A stretch of 64,000 nucleotides of DNA from Brassica napus (taxonomy: Eukaryota > Streptophyta > Magnoliopsida > Brassicales > Brassicaceae): positions 10,519,065-10,583,064 of the forward strand of contig NC_063452.1 in NCBI RefSeq assembly GCF_020379485.1. Reading direction: 5' to 3'. The translations under genes were made by a program, and so were the position numbers. Numbering within the stretch: the stretch's first letter is position 1; each line of letters opens with the position of its first letter. The notes under the pieces were generated by a model. That model was not told the origin of the DNA, did not search any database, and was given only the letters and a program-made list of their open reading frames with translations. This document shows positions 36,101 through 46,459 of the stretch, piece after piece.

Positions 36101-36835
36101 CACCTGATATGGTAAGCCAAGACCAGCGACCAATTTTTGAACCTCATAATATGAGCCAGGTGCAAGATTATCTTCAGGTAGAACATCTCTAACAAAATCT
36201 GCAATCGCATCCACACATTCTTCACCCAAATTATAGCCAGTCTTAAGCGTCATCAATCGACTTGCGGATGATAAAGGTGAATGCCCATCTTTACATCCTT
36301 GATACAATGGCTGCTTAGCTGCATCTAACATTTCAAAAAATCTTCTCGCTTCTAGATTGGGTTGTTCTCGTTCTCCTTCCTCTTCACATGGGAAATTTTT
36401 TAAATTGGGTTGTTCTTGTCTATCTCCTTCCTCTTCACCCGACGGTAAATTTTCTCCATATGCATCATATACCATCTGAACAGTCCCTACCCCAAAATCT
36501 ATATTTGTGGTAGGTTCATCTAACCTATCGGCAATTTGAGGTTCGCTACTACTACCATACTCAAATCTTTCTCCATGAAGATACCAAATCTTATAACCAC
36601 GTGTAAATCCTTTCAAATATAAATGACTCCATACTTCCATTTTTTTGACACGGATATTATTCTTACAAGTAGAACATGGACATAATAAATACTTACTTGT
36701 TCTTGCTTCCGGTTGACTTTGAACCACCCCCATGAATTCTTGAATACCACGTGCGTATTCCTCCTTAAGTAAATTTGTATTTGGATCCATATGAGGTTGA
36801 TCTAACCAAGAACGAAAATTATAAGGAGTACCCAT
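33148..36835 (-). CDS. TNPD-like CACTA transposase, intact frame
   Basis: This is the catalytic transposase of the element. Five exons fit on the minus strand: 36835-34714, 34613-34082, 34009-33910, 33823-33434, 33354-33148; phases agree and no stop interrupts, giving 1,116 aa. The N-terminus (MGTPYNFRSWL, LCPCSTCKNN, GFTRGYKIWY) is the transposase-associated zinc domain. The centre is the TNP2 transposase domain (CIDNCMIYW, CKFCQKPRY, MRWHAEH, LALCTDGFSPFG, HCLDVMHIEKNFFDN). Exon 2 resembles DUF4218 (FFRDLCSRSL, LEKIFPPSFFDVMEHL) and exon 4 DUF4216 (VFNCEWYDN, FILASQADQVCML). It ends in an acidic Ser/Asp tail. The gene could be functional. Confidence 0.92.
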
Positions 36836-36889
36836 AATTTATATTGTTTTTTTGTGATTTGAATGAATGAAGGAGAGGTCGTATTTATA

Positions 36890-37423
36890 ATGAATCTGGA
36901 AAACTTCCCGACGGAAAATATTCGTCGGTATTCCGTCGGGAATCATAACGGTTAAATTAACGTACAAAACCCGTCGGTGTTCCGTCGGTAATTTAAACAA
37001 ATAACTAACGGCTACATAATTCGTCGGTATTTCGTCGGGAAGTGCAACGGCTGCAAATTCGTCGGTATTCCATCGGGAAGTGAAACGTCTGTTCAATCCG
37101 TCGGTATTCCGTCGGAATATACCGACGGAATTCTGACCGAATTCCAAAATTGTCGGTACTGCATCGGTATTTCGTCGGTATGTGTCAATTTTTTGCAACA
37201 GTCATATTTTTGTCAGTTTTTTTTCGGTTTTCTGTCGGTTTTCTGTCGGGATCGTATGACCAAATACCGACGAAAGTATTCTGTCAGGATTTTCCGACGC
37301 AGTTCCAACGAATTTGCCGAAATAGATTTCCGACAAGTTTTCGTCGGAATTCCGTTGGAAAATCCTGACCGATTTTTTTTCGGTCGGTTTTTCCGTCGGT
37401 ATTGTCCGCGTTTTCTTGTAGTG
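36890..37423. repeat. Right subterminal repeat array and TIR of the CACTA
   Basis: Dense TTCGTCGGTAT/CCGTCGGTAT copies run up to the terminal GTTTTCTTGTAGTG. They form the putative promoter side of the TNPD gene. Confidence 0.9.
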
Positions 37424-37490
37424 TTTGAATGATTTCCAGCTCAGTTGAGAAGTTGAGCTAAGCTTGTGGCTCTTCTATCATTGCAATCAG

Positions 37491-37840
37491 TGATGCAGCG
37501 TGGTTCATCCTTTTCCTATTTAGTTTTGGTATTACTTTCCTTTAAACGTTAACTTTAAGAGATATGTTAGTTTTCCTTTATTTTAGGAGATTAGAATAAG
37601 ACTTAAGGATATAATGTTAGATCATAATCCCTAAGGACTTAGGTCTTTTCTTATTGATATATATAGTGATCTCTAGGCTTTGTAAAGAGGCAATATTATC
37701 AATTTATAAAACAGAAGCTTTGCTTTTAATCCCTTGTTTACGGCTCGATCATTGGTGATCTCAACGCATTCAAGTTCGTAGATCTCTTGGGAATTTTCAG
37801 ACTAAACAATTGCATCTACACCCTATCGGTTACTCTATCA
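37491..37840 (+). repeat. 5' LTR of the gypsy element
   Basis: The LTR runs TGATGC...CTATCA, 350 bp, nearly identical to the 3' copy. Confidence 0.95.
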
Positions 37841-37842
37841 GT

Positions 37843-37854
37843 TGGTATCAGAGC
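37843..37854 (+). promoter_or_regulatory. Primer binding site, initiator-Met tRNA type
   Basis: TGGTATCAGAGC two bases after the LTR is the canonical plant tRNA-iMet site. Confidence 0.92.
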
Positions 37855-37890
37855 CAGCCGTTTAGATTTCTCAATCTAAACCTTGCGATC

Positions 37891-40800
37891 ATGGCACCAC
37901 GAAAACTTTCCGACGAACAACTCGAAGAAATTCGTCTTATGCTTGAGACGTTTACAGCCGGTCTACAAGCGGCCTTACAAACTTCTGTAACCACCGCCCT
38001 ACAGACGGCGTTACATGAGAATTGCATCCAGCAAGCGGCTCAGGGAGCCAACCCACAGAATCAACGAAATCAACAGGAGGCTAGAGAGGAAGAATCAGAT
38101 GATGAAGGTCTAGCTGAGAACGTGTTTGCTGAACACACCATCAATCAACAAGGACGGCGTGGTGATAACAATAACGACCACCGTAATGCGCATGGTGCTG
38201 AACACGACCAGCGACCAATTCAAAACCGTTGGGAGACCAGTTTTCGTTCCGAACTTCCTGAATTCCATGGTACCCTCAACCCGGAAGATTTTATCGATTG
38301 GGCAAACATAGTCGAGGAGATTATGGACTTTCATCAAGTTCCGGATGATGTTAGGGTCTTGCTCGTTGCAACTCGATTCAAAGGACGTGCGATGGCTTGG
38401 TGGCAACAACTCAAGGAATCACGACGTCAAGATAACAAACCTCGTATCAACACATGGGAGCGATTGACCAAACACATGCGACATGCCTTCCTACCATTCA
38501 ACTATGAACGAACCTTGTATAACAAACTACAAAACTTGAGACAAGGAACGCGCACGGTTGATGAATATGCTACAGAATTCTTCTACATGACAGCGAGAAT
38601 GACATCGGGTGAAACTGAGAAACAACTCATCTCACGCTTCACTGGAGGATTACGAGGCCAATTACAAGTCGCCTTGGCTCAATTCAATCCTACTTCTGTT
38701 TCGGAGGCTCATCAACGCGCCATCTCCATGGAAAGTCAACTTCGGCCGTCATGGAACTCAAACTCACGAACTCGCTTTAACCACTCAAGCGACAACGCAA
38801 CAACCACACCAACCGATGGAGCCAGTGCACGAACAGAGCCTGCTAAAACAGGCCAGAACTCGGACACTATCGCCAACTCTCGGCCAGCTCGTACCAATGC
38901 CCTTCGCTGTTTCACTTGTGGAGAGCGAGGGCACATCCAAACTGCGTGCCCCAAACAAGTTAAACGTGGTCTGGTTATACAAGAAGGTGATGAGGAAGAA
39001 CCAGTGTACGACAATTACGATACAGAGCATTATGAGACCACAGACGAATTACATGGTGATACGGGCCTCAGCTTAGTGCTTCGTCGCAACTGTCTCCTTC
39101 CCAGAGCACCACAAGAGTCGTGGCTACGTTCTAATCTGTTTCGATCTACCTGCACTATCAATGGCAAAGTATGCAAACTAATTATTGACTCGGGAAGTTT
39201 TTCTAATGTCATCTCCACCGATGCCATGAAGAAACTGGGTCTAGATATCAAACCACACCCGTCACCTTACACACTCACCTGGCTCAACAATGGTAATGAG
39301 ATCAAAGTTTCCCAGCACGTGTCTCTCTCATTTTCCATTGGCCACTACAAGGATTCGACAACTTTTGATGTCGTTCCTATGGACGCGTGTCATATATTAC
39401 TTGGACGACCGTGGCAGTTTGACCGTGATGCAGTCCATCGGGGAAAAGCAAACACGTACAGCTTCGTGTTCGGGGATCGCACAATCACTTTGCTTCCCTC
39501 AAAGGAGCAACCGGAACCAAGCACTCGTACTAAGCAAGAGTCTTCACCCGTTGCCTCCACTCAAACTCTGTTAACCATTCCTAAAGCAGAACTCGAGGAG
39601 CATGTCAGCAACGGCGAGTTACTTTGGGCACTTGTTGCTTCACCAGCGTCGACAATACCATCCTTCACAACGCCTCCACTACTCGACGATGTGCTTCATA
39701 AATTCAGTGACGTCTTCCCTGATGAACTCCCCAGCGATTTGCCACCACTGAGAGACATTCAACATCACATTGACTTAGTGCCTAACGCAGTGCTTCCTAA
39801 TAGGCCGCTCTATCGTATGAGTCCGCAGGAACATGACGAACTTAGACGCCAAGTAGAAGAACTTCTCGCTAAAGGTCACGTAAAAGAGAGCTTGAGTGCA
39901 GCAGCTGTCCCAGCATTGCTTATTCCTAAAAAAGACGGTATGTGGCGTATGTGTGTTGATAGTCGTGCAATTAACAAAATAACAGTACGCTATCGTTTTC
40001 CTATACCGCGTTTAGATGACCTTTAGGATCAAATCGGACGCGCCACCCTGTTCACTAAACTCGACCTTAAAATGGGATACCATCAAATAAGGATTCGACC
40101 AGGTGATGAATGGAAGACAGCGTTCAAAACTCGGGAGGGACTTTTTGAATGGACTGTTATGCCGTTTGGGTTATCGAATGCTCTGAGCACCTTTATGCGA
40201 GTTATGAATCAAGCCCTACGACCATTCATTGGCAAGTTTGTCGTTGTTTACTTTGACGACATATTAATCTTCAGCAACGATATCACAAGCCACTTGGCTC
40301 ATCTACACGACGTTCTAAGTGTTCTCTGACGCGAAAAACTTTATGCAGCTCGTCACAAATGCATTTTTGCTGTCGATCATGTTCTTTTCCTAGGCTATAT
40401 CGTCTCTAGTCAAGGACTTAGGGTCGATCCAGAAAAGGTCGAAGCAATCAAATCCTGGCCAACTCCTCGTACGATCAGTGAGGTTTGTAGCTTTCATGGT
40501 TTGGCTTCATTCTATTGACGGTTTGTTCCCCACTAACGGACTGCATGAAAGGTGTGTCTTTCTCATAGACTCCCGAAGCCAATGCCGCGTTCGAAGAGCT
40601 AAAGAACCGGCTGGTGTCGGCTCAAATTCTAGCTCTCCCTGACTTTACTCAAGTATTTGAGTTACATTCTGATGCTTGTAAACTCGGCATAGGCGCTGTT
40701 CTCAGTCAACGTGGCCGACCAGTGGTGTTTTACAGTGAAAAAATCGCGGGATCTCGTGCTCGTTATAGTACTTATGATGTGGAGTTTTATGCCATCGTCC

Positions 40801-42287
40801 AAGCTATAAAACATTGGCGACATTATCTCTACCATCAGGATTTCATACTTTATACAGATCATGATGCTTTGAAACATCTCGGTAGCCAAGACAAGATTTC
40901 TTCTCGTCATGCATCTTGGGTTGCTTTCCTTCAGCAGTTTACGTTCGTGATCAAACACCAATCTGGTAAGACAAACAAGGTCGCCGATGCCCTGAGTCGA
41001 AGACATTCCCTCGTTGCCATGCTACATGTCTCCGTCCCTGGCTTCTCGGTTTTACCAGACCTGTACGAGACAGATCCTTATTTTGGGTCTGTCTGGGCGT
41101 CTCTACATAATGGTGCTCGGTCAGAGTTTGTGCTCCATGACGGCTATATCTTTCATGGTCCCCGTCTATGCATTCCCGAGAGTAGTCTTCGGTTACAACT
41201 CATCAGAGAATTGCATGAAGAAGGTCATGCAGGAAGAGATCGTACTCTTCAATTGGTTTCGGATGCTTACTTTTGGCCTTCTTTGCGAAGGGATGTTGGT
41301 ATATTTGTTCAAAGGTGTGTGGTGTGTCAACAATCTAAAGGCCATGCGACCAACAGTGGTCTTTACCTTCCCCTTCCGATTCCTACTCAGCCATGGACAG
41401 ACATTAGTATGGACTTTGTGTTGGGTCTTCCCCGTACTCAACGTGGGAATGATTCGATTTTTGTGGTCGTGGATCATTTTTCTAAAATGGCGCATTTTAT
41501 GCCGTGCAAAAAGACTACTGACACGGTCCAGGTTGCAGGACTATTCTTTCGTGAGATTTATCGTTTACATGGACTTCCTTTGTCAATTGTGTCGGATAGA
41601 GACTCGCGCTTCCTGAGTCACTTCTGGAGATCTCTGTGGCGTCTCTTGCGTACTAGCCTCGACATGAGCTCTGCTTATCATCCACAGTCTGATGGCCAGA
41701 CCGAAGTTACTAATCGAACACTTGGAGACATGCTTCGCTGTTTGGTGATGGATAACATTTGGTCGTGGGATTCCATTTTGTGCAAAGTAGAATTTGCTCA
41801 TAATCATGCTGTCAACCGTAGCACTCGCTTCAGTCCTTTCCGCATTGTTTATGGCATCGTGCCGCGTGGGCCATCTGATCTTGGCCTTGCTCCTGACACA
41901 ACTCGGGACCATGGGGAGGCGATTGATTTTGTGGCTACAGTTACGGACATTCACGCTCAAGTTCATGATAATTTACAATTGTCTTCGGCAAAGTACAAGG
42001 TTGATGCAGATCGTCATCGTCGCAATGTGCAGTTCAAGGCTGGCGATCGTGTGTGGGCAGTCCTTACTCGTGAACGTTTTTCACCTGGCGAATACAACAA
42101 GTTGAAGTCTCGTAAAGTGGGTCCTTTAACGGTGCTTGAGAAGATCAACGATAACGCTTACCGCCTTCAACTACCTCCTTCAGCTTGTTATTCAGATGTA
42201 TTCAATGTCAAACATCTCATCCCTTTTGTGGCAAAGGATGAAACTGAAGATCCGAGGTCAGATCTTTCTCTACCCCGGGTGACCTGA
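37891..42287 (+). pseudogene. gypsy gag-pol polyprotein, broken
   Basis: ATG 37891 opens gag (FIDWANIVEEIMDFHQVP, ATRFKGRAMAWWQQLKES) with a zinc knuckle CFTCGERGHIQTACPK, protease (LIIDSGSFSNVIS), and RT start (RMCVDSRAINKIT). TAG at 40024-40026 interrupts; RT continues with [14 protein letters not shown] and [11 protein letters not shown], then TGA 40327-40329, TGA 40516-40518, a short deletion with frameshift near 40532-40540, and TAG 40566-40568. RNase H and integrase are then open to 42287: zinc finger with HEEGHAGRDRT and CVVCQQSKG, catalytic Asp in ISMDFVLGLP and SDRDSRF, Glu after YHPQSDGQTE. Two stops are CGA to TGA changes and one is TGG to TAG, as expected from C-to-T decay. The final stop is the first three bases of the 3' LTR. 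Confidence 0.93.
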
Positions 42288-42634
42288 TGCAGCGTGGTTC
42301 ATCCTTTTCCTATTTAGTTTTGGTGTTACTTTCCTTTAAACATTATCTTTAAGAGATATGTTAGTTTTCCTTTATTTTAGGAGATTAGAATAAGACTTAA
42401 GGATATAATGTTAGATCATAATCCCTAAGGACTTAGGTCTTTTCTTATTGATATATATAGTGATCTCTAGGCTTTGTAAAGAGGCAATATTATCAATTTA
42501 TAAAACAGAAGCTTTGCTTTTAATCCCTTGTTTACGGCTAGATCATTGGTGATCTCAACACATTCAAGTTCGTAGATCTCTTGGGAATTCTTAGACTAAA
42601 CAATTGCATCTACACCCTATCGGTTACTCTATCA
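42285..42634 (+). repeat. 3' LTR of the gypsy element
   Basis: This 350-bp copy is followed by the ATCAG duplication. Its first triplet TGA is the pol stop codon. No strong purine tract precedes it. Confidence 0.95.
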
Positions 42635-43070
42635 ATCAGGTTCTTGCAATCTGTCCCAAATCTCTGACATATCGAGTGTTGTATCATATTTTCCATTGCC
42701 CATTTTAGCACTTCCAGTTCTGAGTGTAACGCTGTCTCACACCTCCTTAAGTTCTTTGTCCCCATAAGTTGGATCTTCTCCATGCTATCCTTTCAGACCC
42801 ATCTCATTCCACTAAACTGAGCTGTGGAGGTCCATGAACCATCCACCGTACAAATATTGCCCAAGTTTAAAGCATGTGTTTCTTCAGCAAGTTGTCCTTG
42901 TGGAGGAACAGGTATAGTTTCCCTCGCATTATACCAAGCTTGGCATTCACTCTCTACATACCTGACTAGTTCCAATGGGTCTCTGTCTATGCCTCTGAAC
43001 AATTTATCATTTATGGCTTTCCAGATGTATCAAATTATCAAAGGATAAGGATCTCTATCTTCTTCTGGTT

Positions 43071-43454
43071 TCATAATATTATTCTTCCTCCAAAAAAGGT
43101 AGTTTATATTACAGGAAAAGTTTGAGAGCTCGACGGTGTTGATGATAATGCCCATGCTTGTAAGATCGGTAGGTATTCAAAGATCGCAAGGACATTAGAG
43201 CATATTTCACTTTTGTTATAGATTTCATATAACTCAGACGTAAGAATATCAAAATACATCGGGGATTGTCTAAAAAAACAACCGACCTAATCCACAATGA
43301 GGCCAGTACACAGAACTCACACACACATTTCTATGAACAGTTCTTTTATTAAAGAACAACCTCCACCAAAACCAAATCAATAGCAACGACACAAACCGAT
43401 CTAACATATCCCTAGAGCAATCAAACCGTATAACCATTCAGATTACTCTTTTAC
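43071..43454. other. Intergenic DNA, 3' side of the A20/AN1 gene
   Basis: No feature recognised beyond probable 3' untranslated sequence of the minus-strand gene that ends at 43455. Confidence 0.4.
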
Positions 43455-43880
43455 TTAGAATCTCTTGACCTTTTCACCATTCACCAAGGGATTAGCTTTG
43501 GTAATCGCATCTCTTCCTTGTCCTCTGAAATCGAACTCGCATTCGTAATTCTCGGGATATCTATGGTCTCCGCAGAATGTACTCCCACACTTGCACTTAA
43601 ACCCCATCAAGCCCACTTTCTTGTTACAGCTCAAGCACCTCCTCGTCTTGGCACTAGTCTGCGGAGCCGTTTCACTGCTCTTTGATGATGATGACGACGC
43701 AAGAGCAGATTCAAGGGAGGTTTCGGGTTCGAAGGAGGCTTCTTGGGTGACTCTGAGGTCGTGATAGCATTTGGAGCAGAGGTTCATGCTAGCAGCTGTT
43801 CCGAAGAATCCGCAGCCATTGAGGCAGAGCTTTGGCTCAGACTGGGAGAAGCTTGTACTCTCGTTTTGCTCGGAACCCAT
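43455..43880 (-). CDS. A20/AN1 zinc-finger stress-associated protein
   Basis: Plant SAPs act in stress signalling, several as ubiquitin-binding proteins or E3-like factors. The single coding exon gives 141 aa. The A20 finger is complete (C19, C23, C35, C38; LCLNGCGFFG...CSKCY). A short Ser-rich linker follows. The AN1 finger has C82, C85, C96, C98, C103, H106 and C114 (RCLSCNKKVG...CGDHRYPENYEC), but residue 112, normally the second His, is Tyr (codon TAC). Most Arabidopsis relatives are about 160-180 aa, so the linker is short. A 5'UTR intron fits, minus strand 44011-43894 (GTAAAG...TTGCAG). It looks closest to Arabidopsis SAP7/SAP9 from memory. Confidence 0.9.
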   Translation of the reverse strand: MGSEQNESTSFSQSEPKLCLNGCGFFGTAASMNLCSKCYHDLRVTQEASFEPETSLESALASSSSSKSSETAPQTSAKTRRCLSCNKKVGLMGFKCKCGSTFCGDHRYPENYECEFDFRGQGRDAITKANPLVNGEKVKRF

Positions 43881-44462
43881 TTTTTAAATTATTCTGCAAC
43901 ACCATTAAAACTTTGAATTGAAGAAGAGATAATAAGTTGACCCACAGAAAAAGAAGATTAGCCTTTGAATTAGGGGTTTTGGCATAGAAACAGAATCAGA
44001 AGAAACTTTACCCGATCGAAATCTCGGCCGCCGGAAAATATGGAATTTTGTAATTGACTTGATTTGGAAAATATGAAGAAGGAGATATCTTCAAGGTTGT
44101 CTATCATCCAAGTTCACTAAAAAATAAATATTTTTTTACTATTCCAGGTTCACTAAAAATAAATTGAAATAAAACTTTAACTCTATTTTGGAATAACTTC
44201 GAAAAAAAATATATATACTGGATATGCTATTGTAAGCAATGACTGTAATGTTTCGGTGAACCTTTTGGATAAATTTAGTTCGGAAAGACGTTTATAATTC
44301 TTTTGATCAGTTGAGAACTCAAGACAAATGAAAAGAGTACACAAATCCACTAGATCTTTATTGAATATATTCACAGAACATAGGTGAAGGAAAAGAAAAT
44401 TGTAAACAAACAATTTTTGGATCTGCATTCAGAATTTAGAATATATATTTTTTTATGGCCAC

Positions 44463-45299
44463 TCAGTAAACAGTAGCTTCCCAAACGGTGGTTCCATCAC
44501 AAGAACAAAGCTTTCTGCAACTCTCTCCTACTTCTCCGCTTCTAGCAACAACAGCAGCAGTAATCCCCTGTAACGACCTATCCTCTGTTTCATAAACCAC
44601 AACAGCTCGTCCAATCAGATCCGTTACCTTCATCTTCTCTTTCGTTACCGTATATAACGCTTCTCCATTTTGGTCTGCCTCCAACGTTCCTAGGTCGCCT
44701 GGTAGCTATATATATATAACAAACATGGCAAATTTTATATCATCAATCAATTATTTTATTTTAAATTGTCCCCGGTTTGGATTGGTTCGGTTCAAACCTG
44801 TGTGGCGGTTTGATCATCTTGTAAAGGATTGTATATATTCCCTGTAGAAGCTGCTCCTTTTGTGAGATCTCCATACTCATTGATACACCAACTGTGTTTT
44901 CCTGGAGACAACCCGCCAAAACTGGCTTCAATTCTTACGATTTCCATGGAAATTTGAACGAATCGAACCACCCCGAAGATGTTTGGGCCTTTGAATTCTG
45001 ATACTGCAGTAGCTGAAACTAAAAAAAAAATGCAATCCAACCAAACCAATGTTATATGGTAAACCGAGTAATTATTGATAAGAAGATGTCTAAAAGCACA
45101 AACCTTGAGGAACACACGCCATGGGAGACCTAGCAAAGATTCTCGTATAACCCCAACGAAGTCTAGGCGAAGATCGGTGAGAAGATGGAAAGGGGAATGT
45201 CTGAGGTTTGGTAGAGGAGAAAGAATGGAGTGAAATCTCGGTCGGAGTCGCAGATGCAGCTCGTGGGATCGTTGCCACTGACCTCAGAAATGACATCAT
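44463..45299 (-). CDS. CCS1: CCS-like copper chaperone for Cu/Zn-SOD, lacking the HMA domain
   Basis: CCS delivers copper to Cu/Zn superoxide dismutase and oxidises its disulfide, in plastid and cytosol. Exons on the minus strand: 45299-45104, 45018-44798, 44705-44463; phases agree; 219 aa. The first about 60 residues are Ser/Arg-rich and transit-peptide-like (MMSFLRSVATIPRAASATP). The SOD-like domain II follows (VSEFKGPNIFGVVRF, WCINEYGDLTKGAASTG), then domain III with the CxC pair C206/C208 in KLCSCDG. The N-terminal heavy-metal domain with MxCxxC, present in Arabidopsis CCS between the transit peptide and the VPQ segment, is absent: exon 1 goes directly from SPMA to CVPQ. The tail is short (WEATVY). 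It could be a paralogue, a functional variant or a young pseudogene. Confidence 0.85.
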
Positions 45300-45473
45300 T
45301 GCCTTGTGTTCAGAGCTCGTACTTATATTTGTATTACGTTATGTTAGTACATCTTATGTAACCAATCATCAAGTTAGTACAGAAGTTGATAGTACGAAAG
45401 GACACTACACTTTTTGTAACTACTAAAATGAGAAGTACAATGGTTCTAATTGGTGTCAAGTTACGCTGATAGT

Positions 45474-45703
45474 ACAGATTTTTCATCTTTTTTTCGACTA
45501 TTTTTCATCTTTTTATGTGACCAATCGTAGAGTTTAGTACAAAATTTTAGTACAAATTAAGAAGATTACTCAAAAAGGACAGATTTTTCATCTTTTTTTA
45601 GACTATTTTTCATCTTTTTATGTGACCAATCGTAGAGTTTAGTACAAAATTTTAGTACAAATTAAGAAGATTACCCAAAAAGGAACTACGAGAATAGGCA
45701 GTA
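45474..45703. repeat. Tandem duplication of about 115 bp upstream of the CCS-like gene
   Basis: The block starting ACAGATTTTTCATCTTTTTT and containing TTATGTGACCAATCGTAGAG occurs twice back to back with very few differences. GTACAAA/TTTAGTAC words recur around it from 45300 to 45860, suggesting an AT-rich repeat or MITE in the promoter region. Confidence 0.8.
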
Positions 45704-45879
45704 CAAATAACGGTACAAAAGAAAGTGGATATAGGTAACAAATGGTGATGTAGTACAGATCTATAGATTGTACGAAATACAGCAGAATAAAACAAATGGT
45801 ACAGAGAGTCAGAGACTAGAGACCAATAATAGTAATACAAAATGATGGTACAAATATGAGCATTATATGAGCATTATAA

Positions 45880-46430
45880 CCAAAAAAAAATCATTTAGAA
45901 CAAAAATTTCAATAAAAAAATCATAAATTAGTACCTAATTTGCATGATTAAATTAAATTTTCTGGTAATAATATACATTTCAACCCAAAATTAAAATTAC
46001 CAACACACTTAACTAATAAGAAGTATAGTAAAAAAAAAATATATCACACTAGAATAAAAATAGAGATTTTTTTATTTTAGAAACTGATAACAATAATTTT
46101 GTTGCGAAATATCTAAAATTATTAGATACATCACATAAGAACATAAACTAAAATACAAAGAAACGTAACTAATATGAAAAATACAAAGTAAAAATCCACC
46201 CATAACATATCAGCATTTTTCGAAACAATTAATAATAATTTGTTATTTAACTCTAACAAATATACAGATGATTAAAAATATCGCATGTAACACATCTCTA
46301 TAACACGGCTCTGGTTATAACATGTGTTCGGAAACTGCTAGACGTAACGCATGCGGGCAGGACCTAGCGTCGAATCACAAATCGGAGATAATGCAGCAGA
46401 TTAATCAGCACTTTATTTTGGTTATCTATA
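45880..46430. other. Intergenic AT-rich DNA, nothing recognised
   Basis: No coding frame or clear structure seen. Confidence 0.4.
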
Positions 46431-46459
46431 ATATATTTTAGTTAATATTCCGTAAAGTA

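Larger units (their letters stand above)
29404..37423 (-). mobile_element. CACTA (En/Spm) transposon, nearly intact
   Basis: The ends are CACTACAAGAAAAC on the left and its exact reverse complement on the right (14-bp TIR), flanked by a TTT duplication at 29401-29403 and 37424-37426. Total length is 8,020 bp. Both subterminal regions are packed with the word CCGTCGGTAT in both orientations, the expected binding motif type for TNPA. The minus strand encodes a TNPD-like transposase with an unbroken five-exon frame and a TNPA-like protein with one nonsense codon. It sits inside a LINE fragment whose reading frame is restored when it is ignored. Confidence 0.95.
37491..42634 (+). mobile_element. 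Ty3/gypsy LTR retrotransposon, recent but inactivated
   Basis: Two 350-bp LTRs (37491-37840, 42285-42634) differ at about 7 positions by eye and are flanked by ATCAG at 37486-37490 and 42635-42639. A primer site follows the 5' LTR. The interior codes for gag, protease, RT, RNase H and integrase in gypsy order. No chromodomain was recognised after integrase. Four nonsense codons and a small deletion in RT inactivate pol. It is inserted in the same LINE fragment as the CACTA, 66 bp away. Confidence 0.95.
29221..43070 (-). pseudogene. LINE 3' fragment (RNase H end) split by two insertions
   Basis: Three minus-strand pieces (42635-43070, 37424-37490, 29225-29403) form the C-terminal end of a LINE ORF2: a segment with WYNARETIPVPPQGQLAEET, RNase H residues with VDGSWT and TDC, then EIADSLVRNARSFHRSLC and a stop near 29243. 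A T-run at about 29209-29219 is the poly(A) tail seen from the other strand. The frame is continuous across both insertions when each insertion and one target copy are ignored, except for one TAG where Trp would be expected. The 5' side is truncated near 43070, with no target duplication found. Confidence 0.8.

Noticed and set aside
36839..37432. Frames at the right end of the first CACTA
   Set aside because: Same reason: subterminal repeat array, not a gene.
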